From positions 1 to 49,148 of the IMG/VR virus record IMGVR_UViG_3300020406_000006: a stretch of 49,148 bases of DNA, one strand, 5' to 3'. Position numbers and translations under genes: made by a program. The notes beneath the pieces were generated by a model, which was given only the letters and a program-made list of their open reading frames with translations, was not told the DNA's origin and made no database searches. Shown piece after piece: positions 33,901 to 42,446 of this stretch; within the stretch, counting starts at the first letter, position 1; each line of letters begins with the position of its first letter. Origin of the DNA: a virus.

Positions 33901-35388
33901 ATGGCATATACTATAGATAGATACAGCGGATTGACACTTACAACAGTGGAAGACGGTACAGTTGATCAAACTACCGATATTAAACTGGTTGGTAAGAATT
34001 ACGCTGGATATGGTGAAATACAAAACGAGAATTTTTTACATTTATTAGAAAATTTTAGCGGAACATCACAACCACCGAAAGCAATTTCAGGGCAAATTTG
34101 GTTTGATCAAACTGCAAGTAAATTAAAATTCTATGATGGTTCAAGATTTAGAACAACAGGTGGTGCTGAAGTAAGTGCTACACAACCAGCTGGTTTAGCC
34201 ACTGGTGATCTATGGTGGGATTCTACTAACCAACAATTATATGCTTATAGCGGATCAGGATATATTTTAATTGGACCACAAGGTGCTGGTGCAACTGTAA
34301 CACAGATGAAATCTGCAACAATCAGAGACACTACAAGCACAAACAGATTAGTTATTAAAGCGATTGTCAATGATGAAGTAATATTCATAATAAGTGGCGT
34401 ATCATTTACTATTGATAGCACAGATCCATCAAATGCTGTAACAGGTTTTGATGTAATCAAAAAAGGACTTACTTTAAGAAATACAATGAACGCAACAGGA
34501 GGTGTAACAAGCACCACTGATTACTATTGGGGTACAGCAAGTAACTCATTGAAACTAGGCGGATATACTGCATCAGATTTTGCTTTAGCAGGATCAGGAG
34601 CATTTAATAGTTTAGTTACATTTGCAGATGCTGGTATCGCCATTGGTAATTCAAGCGATTTAAAAATTTATGTTGAAAATGACAATCAAGGAGTAATTCA
34701 AAACCAAGTTGGACAAATGATTAAGTTCAAGGTTGATGATGCACAAGGAACTGTGCATGAGCCTGTACGTTTAGAAGCAACAGGTTTAAATCCATCAGCT
34801 AACTTACAATATAATTTAGGAACATCTACTTTACAGTACAACTCCGTGTATGCAAGTTCTTTTAACGGAACTGCAACTAGAGCCGCTACTTTACAAGTAG
34901 GTTCAAATTACCGTTCAGGATCAACTGCGGCAACAAATAATACGGTTGCAGTTAGAGACGGGTCAGGTAACTTGGTAGCAAACTTATTCACAGGTACAGC
35001 TACACAGGCACAATACGCTGACTTGGCAGAGAAATATACAACTGACCAAGAACATCCAGTAGGAACAATTATGACTATTCCTACTTTAAGAGATGGCGAT
35101 ATGGGTGATGCCGAAATGATAGCTTGTGATTTAGATGGAATACCAACAGGTGTTATATCCGACAAACCAGCATACTTAATGAATGCTGAAGCAGAAGGTC
35201 AAGCAGTAGCACTTAAAGGTAAAGTTCCAGTTAGAGTCACAGGTCCAGTATTCAAAGGTGATCCGATTTATTCAAACATCGACGGTGTGGGTTCACAAAT
35301 TATCCAAGATGGTAAAATGATTGGTATTGCACTTGAAACAAACGAAGGCGAAGAAGAAAAATTAGTCGAAGTATTTTTGAAGGTGTAA
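33901..35388 (+). CDS. Tail fibre-like protein with DLAEKY C-terminal domain, 495 aa
   Basis: This is the third copy of the N-terminal module (ENFLHLLENFSGTSQPPKAI, then SGQIWFDQTASKLKFYDGS and GDLWWDSTNQQLYAYSG). The shaft is shorter than in its neighbours. From about 370 a distinct domain begins YADLAEKYTTDQEHPVGTIM and continues to the end (KGDPIYSNIDGVG, then EEEKLVEVFLKV). DLAE-type domains close many phage fibres. Some of these are self-cleaving chaperones, but I see no catalytic pair that I can vouch for here. It has its own late box, so it may be made at a different level from the other two fibres. Confidence 0.8.
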   Translation: MAYTIDRYSGLTLTTVEDGTVDQTTDIKLVGKNYAGYGEIQNENFLHLLENFSGTSQPPKAISGQIWFDQTASKLKFYDGSRFRTTGGAEVSATQPAGLATGDLWWDSTNQQLYAYSGSGYILIGPQGAGATVTQMKSATIRDTTSTNRLVIKAIVNDEVIFIISGVSFTIDSTDPSNAVTGFDVIKKGLTLRNTMNATGGVTSTTDYYWGTASNSLKLGGYTASDFALAGSGAFNSLVTFADAGIAIGNSSDLKIYVENDNQGVIQNQVGQMIKFKVDDAQGTVHEPVRLEATGLNPSANLQYNLGTSTLQYNSVYASSFNGTATRAATLQVGSNYRSGSTAATNNTVAVRDGSGNLVANLFTGTATQAQYADLAEKYTTDQEHPVGTIMTIPTLRDGDMGDAEMIACDLDGIPTGVISDKPAYLMNAEAEGQAVALKGKVPVRVTGPVFKGDPIYSNIDGVGSQIIQDGKMIGIALETNEGEEEKLVEVFLKV

Positions 35389-35392
35389 TTAA

Positions 35393-36283
35393 ATGGCAAT
35401 AGGTGATATTATCACAGCGGCAAGGTACAACAACTTGCAATCAAGAGTAGCAACGGTAATGGGAACAGGGTCAGGAGACGATGGCTACGGTCAAACTCTT
35501 AATTCTGCTCAAGTTGCCGCAAGTGCAACAGTTAACGCAACTGATATGTCCACCCTCTACACAGATATTGCAAACGGAAGAGTACACCAAACAGGAGTAA
35601 CACCAACAGAGATAGCTATTATTTCACAATCAGATGTTGTGTTAGATAGTGATACAATCAATAAAAAAGGTGTTGCACAATTTGAAAACTTAACTACTAC
35701 CTTAGAAAATGAAAAGTTTCAAATACATTCATCTCAAGGTACAGCAGAAGCGGCCATTTCCGCTCAATACACATCAAACTGGAATGGAACATTAGCACAC
35801 TTATTTGATGTTACATTTACTGATGCTGATCATAGAAGACAGTTTTTTAATGCTGGTGGAGAAATCCGTACAGCGGCAAATATTGCAAAAAACAGTCCAC
35901 CTGCTAAAACACTTGACTGGATGACCATGCTTTCAAACATGGGTACAATTAAAATGGGGTACACTTCAACAAGTGCTACTGGATCAGGTTCTGGTACAAC
36001 TGTTGGATTTCATGATCTTACTACATCTTTTCAAAACTTATTTGTCAAAAATGGTACTGGATTGTATGCGGCCAACAACTATACACTTAAAGGCAGAATA
36101 GTTGGAACCAATCAAATTCAGTTAAGAGCTGAATTCAATGATGCAAACACAGGTAATCCAAACTATGATGAAGATGTTGAAGGTACTTTAACAAGTACAA
36201 TCACTCAATTTAGAGCAACAGGCGTTTACGTTGCTGTACCAACACCAACTTACCAAACAAACGCTGGTTCAAACTTAACGTAA
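35393..36283 (+). CDS. Probable virion/fibre-associated protein, 296 aa
   Basis: Begins MAIGDIITAARYNNLQSRVA, a helical start of a kind seen in phage neck and fibre proteins. Residues about 100-190 include YTSNWNGTLAHLFDVTFTDA and RRQFFNAGGEIR, with a TLDWMTMLSNMGTIKMGYTS stretch. A Ser/Gly linker follows, and the end is a beta-rich Thr-rich domain. No enzyme motif is seen. It starts 4 bases after the third fibre and belongs to that late unit. It resembles a virion protein found after fibre genes in marine T4-like phages, but I have no name for it. Confidence 0.65.
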   Translation: MAIGDIITAARYNNLQSRVATVMGTGSGDDGYGQTLNSAQVAASATVNATDMSTLYTDIANGRVHQTGVTPTEIAIISQSDVVLDSDTINKKGVAQFENLTTTLENEKFQIHSSQGTAEAAISAQYTSNWNGTLAHLFDVTFTDADHRRQFFNAGGEIRTAANIAKNSPPAKTLDWMTMLSNMGTIKMGYTSTSATGSGSGTTVGFHDLTTSFQNLFVKNGTGLYAANNYTLKGRIVGTNQIQLRAEFNDANTGNPNYDEDVEGTLTSTITQFRATGVYVAVPTPTYQTNAGSNLT

Positions 36284-36298
36284 CCAATCACTTTTTTA

Positions 36299-36306
36299 TT
36301 TAAATA
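36299..36306 (+). promoter_or_regulatory. Late-type promoter TTTAAATA
   Basis: The box lies in the 46-base gap after the 296-aa gene and ends 23 bases before the ATG at 36330. It would also serve the accessory cluster downstream, which is joined by overlaps as far as 43621. Confidence 0.55.
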
Positions 36307-36329
36307 GTAGTAGCAACTGGATTACTACT

Positions 36330-36692
36330 ATGGATGAACGATTACAAAAAGCATTAGATTTTTCAAACTACATGGTTACTCTTAATAACCAAAAGAGAGT
36401 GCTAAAAGAACAGTATTTTGAAAACAGAATTCATTACTTTAATGGTGGACAATTTTCTGTCACAAATGAATTGTTATCTTTTGTAGGATTGCTATGCGAA
36501 AAAGGTGACACAACTAATATCCCTATCATTGACGATAACGATGTTCCTGTGAAAATACCTGATCTCAATGTGTTCTTTGATGACATCATGGATGTCTACT
36601 TTCAATCTTCAAATGAATATCACGCAGAGTATGAAAAAATTAGAACTAAGAGAAAAGTTTCTGGGTTGGTAGACTATGACGAAGACAAATAA
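36330..36692 (+). CDS. Conserved-type small phage protein, 120 aa
   Basis: This acidic, largely helical protein begins MDERLQKALDFSNYMVTLNN. It has a central VTNELLSFVGLLCEKG, then an Asp-rich VFFDDIMDVYFQSSNEY. It has no membrane segment. I recall similar MDERLQKALDF proteins beside fibre genes in cyanophages, with unknown function. It overlaps the next gene by 17 bases, so it is tied to the accessory cluster. A fibre-assembly role is possible from position only. Confidence 0.7.
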   Translation: MDERLQKALDFSNYMVTLNNQKRVLKEQYFENRIHYFNGGQFSVTNELLSFVGLLCEKGDTTNIPIIDDNDVPVKIPDLNVFFDDIMDVYFQSSNEYHAEYEKIRTKRKVSGLVDYDEDK

Positions 36693-37536
36693 AGGTGCAT
36701 TAATCTTTGCTAGAAACAATGCTCAGATTGATTATATAAAACAAGCACGTTTTTCTGCACAAAGAATAAGAAAACATTTAGATATCCCAACTAGTATTGT
36801 TACTGATAGTGTTGAATATTTGCAAAACACTTACAAAGACTACAATGAAGTATTTGATCAAGTAATAGAAGTACCATACAAAACAGAATTTACAAATAAA
36901 AAATATTTTGACGGTAGTGGAGTGTTCAAACACCTACAATTTAAAAACGATCTGCGTACAAAAGCATACGAACTTACTCCTTATGATGAAACTATATTAC
37001 TAGACAGTGATTATGTCATTGCAAATGATCTATTTAAAAATTGTTTTGCACAAGAACATGATTTCTTAATATACAAAGATGCAAAGGACCTAACAAATTT
37101 TAGAGACACAGATGAATTTCAGAAAATCAGTGATACAAGTGTTGACTTTTATTGGGCAACTGTAATATATTTCAAAAAAACAGAACAAACCAAGATATTT
37201 TTTGACCTTACACAACACATACAAGAAAACTGGGATCACTATAACAGCATATTTCAAGTCAACAGGGGCATATTTAGAAATGATCATGTGTTTAGTATAG
37301 CAATACACATAATGAATGGTTATCAAAAGGGTGACTTTGCACATAAGTTGCCTGGAATAAAATATTATACAGCAGATAGAGATATCTTATGGGATCTTGA
37401 AGATGATAATTTTTTCTTTTTGTTAGAGAAACAAAATCATCTGGGAGAATATACACCTTTGCGTATCAAAGGTAGTAGTGTTCATGTAATGAACAAGTTT
37501 AGTTTAAACAGAATCATAGATAAAGGAGAAGTGTAA
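36676..37536 (+). CDS. GT-A glycosyltransferase-like protein (GT8 type), 286 aa
   Basis: The N-terminal strand GALIFARNNAQIDYIKQARF (7-26) and the metal/nucleotide-sugar motif DSD (110-112, in ETILLDSDYVIAND) follow the layout of GT8-like retaining transferases, which bind Mn2+ and a nucleotide sugar through DxD. Residues 145-215 hold a conserved-looking block (DFYWATVIYFKKTEQTKIFF). It is a diverged paralogue of the protein at 37856-38689. The start lies inside the end of the 120-aa gene. The acceptor and sugar are unknown; cluster context suggests virion or cell-surface glycans. Confidence 0.75.
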   Translation: MTKTNKGALIFARNNAQIDYIKQARFSAQRIRKHLDIPTSIVTDSVEYLQNTYKDYNEVFDQVIEVPYKTEFTNKKYFDGSGVFKHLQFKNDLRTKAYELTPYDETILLDSDYVIANDLFKNCFAQEHDFLIYKDAKDLTNFRDTDEFQKISDTSVDFYWATVIYFKKTEQTKIFFDLTQHIQENWDHYNSIFQVNRGIFRNDHVFSIAIHIMNGYQKGDFAHKLPGIKYYTADRDILWDLEDDNFFFLLEKQNHLGEYTPLRIKGSSVHVMNKFSLNRIIDKGEV

Positions 37537-37724
37537 TGGAAATAATATGGGCTTTGATGTTGCAGGTATGCAGTTCGTTCGGATGCCAAGATCAAATGGT
37601 TGCAGAATTCAACACACAAGATAATTGCCACATAGCACAATGGCAACATGAACAAATTCCAACTGACGGTGATTGGAAAAGTGTTGAGTATATATGTATA
37701 CCAAAAGGGAGCATAGGTGCATAA
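37536..37724 (+). CDS. Small Cys-containing protein, 62 aa
   Basis: It begins with a hydrophobic stretch (EIIWALMLQV, 2-11) and has cysteines at 12, 17, 31 and 54, so it may be exported or membrane-linked with disulfides, or bind metal. The start forms a TAATG overlap with the upstream gene, with AAAGGAG as ribosome binding site, which supports a real gene. The stop is overlapped by the GTG start of the zinc-finger gene. No family is recognised. Confidence 0.65.
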   Translation: MEIIWALMLQVCSSFGCQDQMVAEFNTQDNCHIAQWQHEQIPTDGDWKSVEYICIPKGSIGA

Positions 37725-37863
37725 GATAGTTTACGTTACTGAGGAACATATTTCCTGTACAGGTGAGAATGATGATCACCCTAAGGTATATTACACACTC
37801 AAGAGTGGAGAAGCAGTATGTATGTACTGCAATATTAAATTTGTATTGAAAAAAGATGACTAA
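37717..37863 (+). CDS. CHCC zinc-finger mini-protein, 48 aa
   Basis: A GTG start at 37717, preceded by AGGGAG at 5 bases, opens a 48-codon frame that overlaps both neighbours: 8 bases of the previous gene and 8 of the next. The product has Cys14, His21, Cys35 and Cys38 in SCTGENDDHPKVYYTL and AVCMYCNIKF. This matches the CHCC zinc-finger family (zf-CHCC) found in NDUFS6 of respiratory complex I and in small bacterial proteins. Its job in a phage sugar cluster is unknown. Zinc binding is expected from the motif. Confidence 0.75.
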   Translation: MHKIVYVTEEHISCTGENDDHPKVYYTLKSGEAVCMYCNIKFVLKKDD

Positions 37864-38689
37864 AGGATTTGTATTAATAGCACAAAACAGCGAATATGAC
37901 TACGTACAACAGGCGTGTGCGTTGGCAATGAGTATACAAGCTACTAATGAAGCAAAGATTTGTTTAATAACCAACGATAAAGTGCCATCTAGGTATGAAA
38001 AATTGTTCGATATCATTAAACCTATACCATGGTCTGATGATGCTGAAAGCAAAGATTGGAAAGTAGACAACAGATGGAAGTTGTATCATGCAAGTCCATA
38101 TGATCAAACCATTGTGTTGGATACAGATATGCTTGTATTACAAAATTTAGATAGTTGGTGGAAGTTTTTAGAGAACTATGAAGTGTTTTATGTAAGTAAC
38201 GTGCAAACATATCGCGGAGATACAGTGGTTGACAACTATTATAGAAAAACATACAAAGCAAACAACCTACCAAACATTTATGCAGGATTTCATTACTTTA
38301 AAAAATGTGCTTTTGCAAAAGAATTTTACACAATGTTAGAAATTGTAATGAACAACTGGGAAATGTTTTATGGCAAATATGCAAAGGAACAATATCAAAA
38401 GTTTTTAAGTGTTGATACAAGCACAGCCATTGTAACAAAAATATTAGACTGTGAAGATAAGATTACTAACAGCAGAGTTACATTTCCTACTTTTACTCAT
38501 ATGAAAACACACATACAAGGTTGGAAGAATGCCAGTGCAACATGGCGCAGTAGAGTAGGCTCTTATCTAACAGACAACTTAGAACTTAAAATAGGCAACC
38601 ATTTACAATCAGGAATATTTCATTACACAGAAAAAGAATTTTTAGATGACAATAAAATTAAAAAATACGAAAGATACCTAAATATATGA
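37856..38689 (+). CDS. GT-A glycosyltransferase-like protein (GT8 type), 277 aa
   Basis: The opening TKGFVLIAQNSEYDYVQQAC (2-21) and the DTD motif at 89-91 (QTIVLDTDMLVLQNL) give the nucleotide-sugar fold of GT8-like enzymes. PNIYAGFHYFKK near 140-151 resembles the region after DxD where a second conserved segment contacts the donor. It shares layout with the 36676 protein, which suggests an old duplication. The gene overlaps the zinc-finger gene at its start and the 196-aa gene at its end (ATGA). Substrates are unknown. Confidence 0.78.
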   Translation: MTKGFVLIAQNSEYDYVQQACALAMSIQATNEAKICLITNDKVPSRYEKLFDIIKPIPWSDDAESKDWKVDNRWKLYHASPYDQTIVLDTDMLVLQNLDSWWKFLENYEVFYVSNVQTYRGDTVVDNYYRKTYKANNLPNIYAGFHYFKKCAFAKEFYTMLEIVMNNWEMFYGKYAKEQYQKFLSVDTSTAIVTKILDCEDKITNSRVTFPTFTHMKTHIQGWKNASATWRSRVGSYLTDNLELKIGNHLQSGIFHYTEKEFLDDNKIKKYERYLNI

Positions 38690-39276
38690 AACTTTCGATA
38701 ACATTAAAGAATGAGAGATTCGCTGTGTTCAATCCAGACACAGGGGAGCTACTGTCTTTGCCCAATGAAAAACCAACCCAAGGGTCTTACATACCAGTTG
38801 CTGAAGAAGATGTAAAACCTATTTTAGAGGGCAGAGACAGTATGCAATTTTATTATGTGCATTACATAAAGAGAGCAAAAACATATGAGCTAAGACAAAG
38901 AGCAAATCATGACATTGATAGTTATTTTGTTGATGACATGATCTATGAAGTACCAACAAGCCAACAAGACAATGCAGATATCACAATTACAAAAAATGTA
39001 AAAGATACTTGTTGGAAAATTGCAGTAGGAGGTGAATTGTACGAAAACATACTTGCACAAAAAATAAGTTTAGGCAATAGTAGATTTAGTTTTAGTTGTA
39101 CCAAGAAGGATGATCCTAATATTTTGTATAAAACAATTAAATTTACATTTGATAAATTAATAGACGGTAAGTACATTGTTGTTCCTTTCAGCGAAAAGTT
39201 TGAATTTGATAACGATCCTATTGGTGTGTATACAATTAAAAAGTTTGAAAAATATGCGTATGAGGTGATAGAATGA
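38686..39276 (+). CDS. Unrecognised 196-aa protein
   Basis: This soluble, mixed alpha/beta protein begins MKLSITLKNERFAVFNPDTG. It has an acidic middle (VAEEDVKPILEGRDSMQFYY) and a C-terminal beta region (IKFTFDKLIDGKYIVVPFSE). It has two cysteines, at about 109 and 135, and no signal peptide. It is coupled on both sides by ATGA overlaps to glycosyltransferase genes, so it probably works with them. No family is recognised. Confidence 0.65.
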   Translation: MKLSITLKNERFAVFNPDTGELLSLPNEKPTQGSYIPVAEEDVKPILEGRDSMQFYYVHYIKRAKTYELRQRANHDIDSYFVDDMIYEVPTSQQDNADITITKNVKDTCWKIAVGGELYENILAQKISLGNSRFSFSCTKKDDPNILYKTIKFTFDKLIDGKYIVVPFSEKFEFDNDPIGVYTIKKFEKYAYEVIE

Positions 39277-40166
39277 AACTAAACATAGCAGAACAAGATA
39301 TTATATTTTTAAGTTACGATGAGCCTAACTGTGAAAAAAATTATGTTGACCTTGTATCTAAATGCCCATGGGCTAAAAGAGTGCATGGTGTAGAAGGATC
39401 TGATGCGGCACATAAGGCCTGTGCTGAATTATCAGAAACTAAACATTTTGTTACAGTAGATGGTGATACGATTATTGATCCTAATTTTTTAAATGTTGTT
39501 TTAGATTTAGAGGAAATGGGAGTGGATGATGATTTCCAGTTTAGTTGGTGTGGTAAAATAAACATAAATGGACTAAAATACGGTAACGGCAGTTTAAAAA
39601 TGTGGACAAAAGATTTTGTTAAAAATATGAAAACACATGAAAACACAGATGGCAGTGACGATACGCAAATAGAATTTTGTTACTTTGATAATTATTATCA
39701 AATGAATGACAACTTTAGTGAAAGTATTATTAACGCAACACCGCATCAAGCCTGGAGAGCAGGATTTAGAGAAGGTGTAAAGATGTCTTTGAATAGAGGA
39801 GCAAAAGTTCAAGACGTTGCAAATGAAACATGGTGGCAAAATTATCATAGATTGTTGATATGGATGAATGTTGGTATGGACATAACAAATGGTGAGTACG
39901 CAATACTTGGAGCAAGAGAAGGTTGTTACAAGGTGTTAGGCACTGATTGGGATCACAGTCAAACCAGAGACTTTACAATACTAAACAAGCTATGGGAAGA
40001 AAAATGTTTTAAGGAATCTCCGGCAATAGAACGCATTACGCATCTTGGACAAAAATTACAAGAGCTAGAATTACCTATTAGCAAACAACCACTTGATGAT
40101 AAGCAAAGTGAGTTTTTCAAAACGGTTTACATCAACACCGAAAGGGTGCTTGGTAGAAAGTTTTAA
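39273..40166 (+). CDS. Glycosyltransferase-like protein (GT2-type N-terminus), 297 aa
   Basis: The N-terminal part has an IIFLSYDEPNCEKNY strand, WAKRVHGVEGSDAAHKAC (33-50) and a DGD motif at 63-65 (HFVTVDGDTIIDPNF), as in GT-A transferases where this motif binds the metal-sugar complex. It then has a GNGSLKMWTKDFV block near 104. Its first 110 residues are clearly paralogous to the protein at 47866-48549. The remainder is Trp/Asn-rich and helical, ending in a leucine-rich segment. The stop overlaps the following radical SAM gene (TAATG). Confidence 0.72.
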   Translation: MKLNIAEQDIIFLSYDEPNCEKNYVDLVSKCPWAKRVHGVEGSDAAHKACAELSETKHFVTVDGDTIIDPNFLNVVLDLEEMGVDDDFQFSWCGKININGLKYGNGSLKMWTKDFVKNMKTHENTDGSDDTQIEFCYFDNYYQMNDNFSESIINATPHQAWRAGFREGVKMSLNRGAKVQDVANETWWQNYHRLLIWMNVGMDITNGEYAILGAREGCYKVLGTDWDHSQTRDFTILNKLWEEKCFKESPAIERITHLGQKLQELELPISKQPLDDKQSEFFKTVYINTERVLGRKF

Positions 40167-41545
40167 TGAGTGAACTAGATAAAATTAAACAGTTGATGCC
40201 TTTTATCGAAGATCAAACTTCGAAAACATTCTGTTTGGCCAAATGGCATCACACAACAATTTATCTTGCAACAGGTGAAACGCATAGTTGTTATCATCCT
40301 GCTCCGCACAAAATACCTTTAGAAGAACTTAAAAATAATCCAAGTGCGTTGCACAACACAATAGAAAAGAAAGCACAACGTAAGATGATGCTTGACGGTC
40401 ATAAGCCAGACGGTTGTAGCTATTGTTGGAACATAGAATCAATGGGTAAAGACTTTGTAAGTGATAGACACATAAAAACAACAAGCATTTACACAGAAGA
40501 AAGATTAGAAGAAATAAAAACAAAAGCCGCAGACTTTAATGTTAATCCAGAATACATTGAGATAAGTTTTAGTAACGAATGCAATTTTAAATGCGGATAT
40601 TGTCACCCCAAAGCATCTAGTAGGTATTGGAATGAAATAAAACAACACGGACCTTACTCAAAATCAACTGTCCATAGACAAGACATTGATTGGTTTAAGG
40701 TATATGCAAAGGAAGAAGAAAATCCTTACGTAGATGCATGGTGGGAATGGTGGCCAGAAGTAAGCAAAACTTTAAATATTTTACGTATCACTGGCGGTGA
40801 ACCTTTGATGCACAAAAGTTTATGGGAATTGTTTGATAGATTAGACAAAGATCCCAAGCCTCACTTACAAATAGAAGTGAACAGTAACATGGGTGTTAAG
40901 CCTAAACTGGTACAAAAGTTAACTGATACTGTTAAGAATTTAAAGAAAGATGGCAAAATTCGAAGTTTTAAATTGTACACTAGCATTGATACTTGGGGAC
41001 CTAAGGCTGAATATGCCAGAACAGGGTTGGATATTGCTTTGTGGGAAAAGAATCTTGATTACTATCTAAGCAATACAGGTTGGCCAGTAACGTTTATGAT
41101 TACATTTAATATTTTTAGTGTCACAAGTTTTCATTTGTTATTGGAAAAGATACTTGAATGGAGACGCAAGTATAACAGTGATAATAACAGCACTCAATGG
41201 CAACGCATAAGATTTGACACACCTCATTTAAAGGAACCAACTATATATGACATGAACATACTGCCAAAGGAAAAGTTTATGCCATTCATGTATAAGCATT
41301 TAAAATTTATGGAGGCACATCAGGATGATGCTGACAGAACAAAATTTAGTTCATTGGAAGTAGAAAAATTTAGGCGTGTTGTTGTTTATATGGCATCAAC
41401 ACATTACGAGCCATTGAAGTTAGAACAAGCACACAAAGACTTTTATAATTGGTTTACTGAATTTGATAAACGTAGGAATTGTAGTTTGCCTAACACCTTT
41501 CCCGAACTTAAAGGATTTTATGATGATTGTTCCAAAATGGTATAA
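40166..41545 (+). CDS. Radical SAM protein with N-terminal twitch-like domain, 459 aa
   Basis: The CX3CX2C cluster site is C139-N-F-K-C143-G-Y-C146, with the SAM-binding GGEP at 210-213 (LRITGGEPLMH). Before the barrel are cysteines at 23, 42, 84 and 87 (FCLAKWHHTTIYL, CSYCWNIE) arranged like the twitch domain of twitch-domain radical SAM proteins, which may hold a second Fe-S cluster. Such enzymes often modify peptides, but others act on sugars and cofactors. The gene sits between a glycosyltransferase and an SGNH protein and overlaps both. The substrate is unknown. Confidence 0.88.
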   Translation: MSELDKIKQLMPFIEDQTSKTFCLAKWHHTTIYLATGETHSCYHPAPHKIPLEELKNNPSALHNTIEKKAQRKMMLDGHKPDGCSYCWNIESMGKDFVSDRHIKTTSIYTEERLEEIKTKAADFNVNPEYIEISFSNECNFKCGYCHPKASSRYWNEIKQHGPYSKSTVHRQDIDWFKVYAKEEENPYVDAWWEWWPEVSKTLNILRITGGEPLMHKSLWELFDRLDKDPKPHLQIEVNSNMGVKPKLVQKLTDTVKNLKKDGKIRSFKLYTSIDTWGPKAEYARTGLDIALWEKNLDYYLSNTGWPVTFMITFNIFSVTSFHLLLEKILEWRRKYNSDNNSTQWQRIRFDTPHLKEPTIYDMNILPKEKFMPFMYKHLKFMEAHQDDADRTKFSSLEVEKFRRVVVYMASTHYEPLKLEQAHKDFYNWFTEFDKRRNCSLPNTFPELKGFYDDCSKMV

Positions 41546-42446
41546 GTTTACACCACATCATAGTCATAAGGACGGATTGTTTGTTGACTGTAGAAAAATT
41601 GTAGTTAATCATCACAATATACGACCTCCACACATAAACCCAAATGTACAGAACACGGAGTTCTGGATCAAACGTAAAAAGCAAACTTGCACAGTGGTAC
41701 TAGGAGAGAGTTGGACCTATGGCGAAAGTTTAATGAATCTTGTTTCATCTAATCAACATAAATTTGATTTGGAAACACAGATTAATCATTGTTGGGGGCC
41801 TACCACAGCAACTTTACTTGATACGGACTATTATCAGTATGCAGTTCCAGGTAACAACAATGTTACTATCTTTGGAGCAGTTGAAAGGATTTTAGAAACT
41901 GTAAGTCCTTTGTATGATACTGTGTATTTGTTGATACAGATGACAGAACCAGCCCGTGAAGAGATCATTGTCAATGAACTGCATGAACAAAAACATCCAC
42001 TTGCAAAACTATACGACCAAGATTATATAAAAGGAATGACAGTAAAGGAATGGTGTGTACAAAACGAAGATATCTTGTTTACCCAGCTTAAAGAAATTGT
42101 CGCAAAGTACAACAATGTTAAAACAACTGCATGGAAAAACTTTTGCACATTACAAAATGAAAAGGATTATAATTTTAAAATTTTAGAAGAAACATGGATT
42201 GAATTTAGTGCAAGGGTCAACGGACACAAAATAAAAAGTCCAGACTTCTATGTCGCAGGATGGTTAAAGAATTTTCTAAAAATATTTCCTGGCATAGAGC
42301 ATACTATGGAATATTTTAATCAACAACTAGATTTAATTGAAGCATCAAACAAGTTTTTAAGTGACTGCCATGAGCATATACCACACCCTGGAGCAGGAGC
42401 ACACAAACTTTGGGGTTACAACATATTTCAACTAATGGACAAGTAA
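41520..42446 (+). CDS. SGNH/GDSL hydrolase-like protein, 308 aa
   Basis: Block I appears as VVLGESWTYGESL (59-71), where the Ser64 in GES is the expected nucleophile. The C-terminus has DCHEHIPHPGAGAHKLWG from about 282, giving the Asp/His of block V. An oxyanion Asn can be proposed in VPGNNNVTIFG near 116. I chose ATG 41520 (or 41523), preceded by AAAGGA, over an upstream TTG at 41463 inside the previous gene. SGNH enzymes remove or move acyl groups on sugars and lipids. Here O-acetyl editing of a glycan is a reasonable guess. It overlaps the upstream radical SAM gene by 26 bases and the next by 1. Confidence 0.7.
   Translation: MMIVPKWYKFTPHHSHKDGLFVDCRKIVVNHHNIRPPHINPNVQNTEFWIKRKKQTCTVVLGESWTYGESLMNLVSSNQHKFDLETQINHCWGPTTATLLDTDYYQYAVPGNNNVTIFGAVERILETVSPLYDTVYLLIQMTEPAREEIIVNELHEQKHPLAKLYDQDYIKGMTVKEWCVQNEDILFTQLKEIVAKYNNVKTTAWKNFCTLQNEKDYNFKILEETWIEFSARVNGHKIKSPDFYVAGWLKNFLKIFPGIEHTMEYFNQQLDLIEASNKFLSDCHEHIPHPGAGAHKLWGYNIFQLMDK

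Noticed and set aside
41463-41519. TTG-started extension of the SGNH gene
   Set aside because: The added residues come from inside the upstream gene, and the ATG at 41520 has AAAGGA at the right distance.
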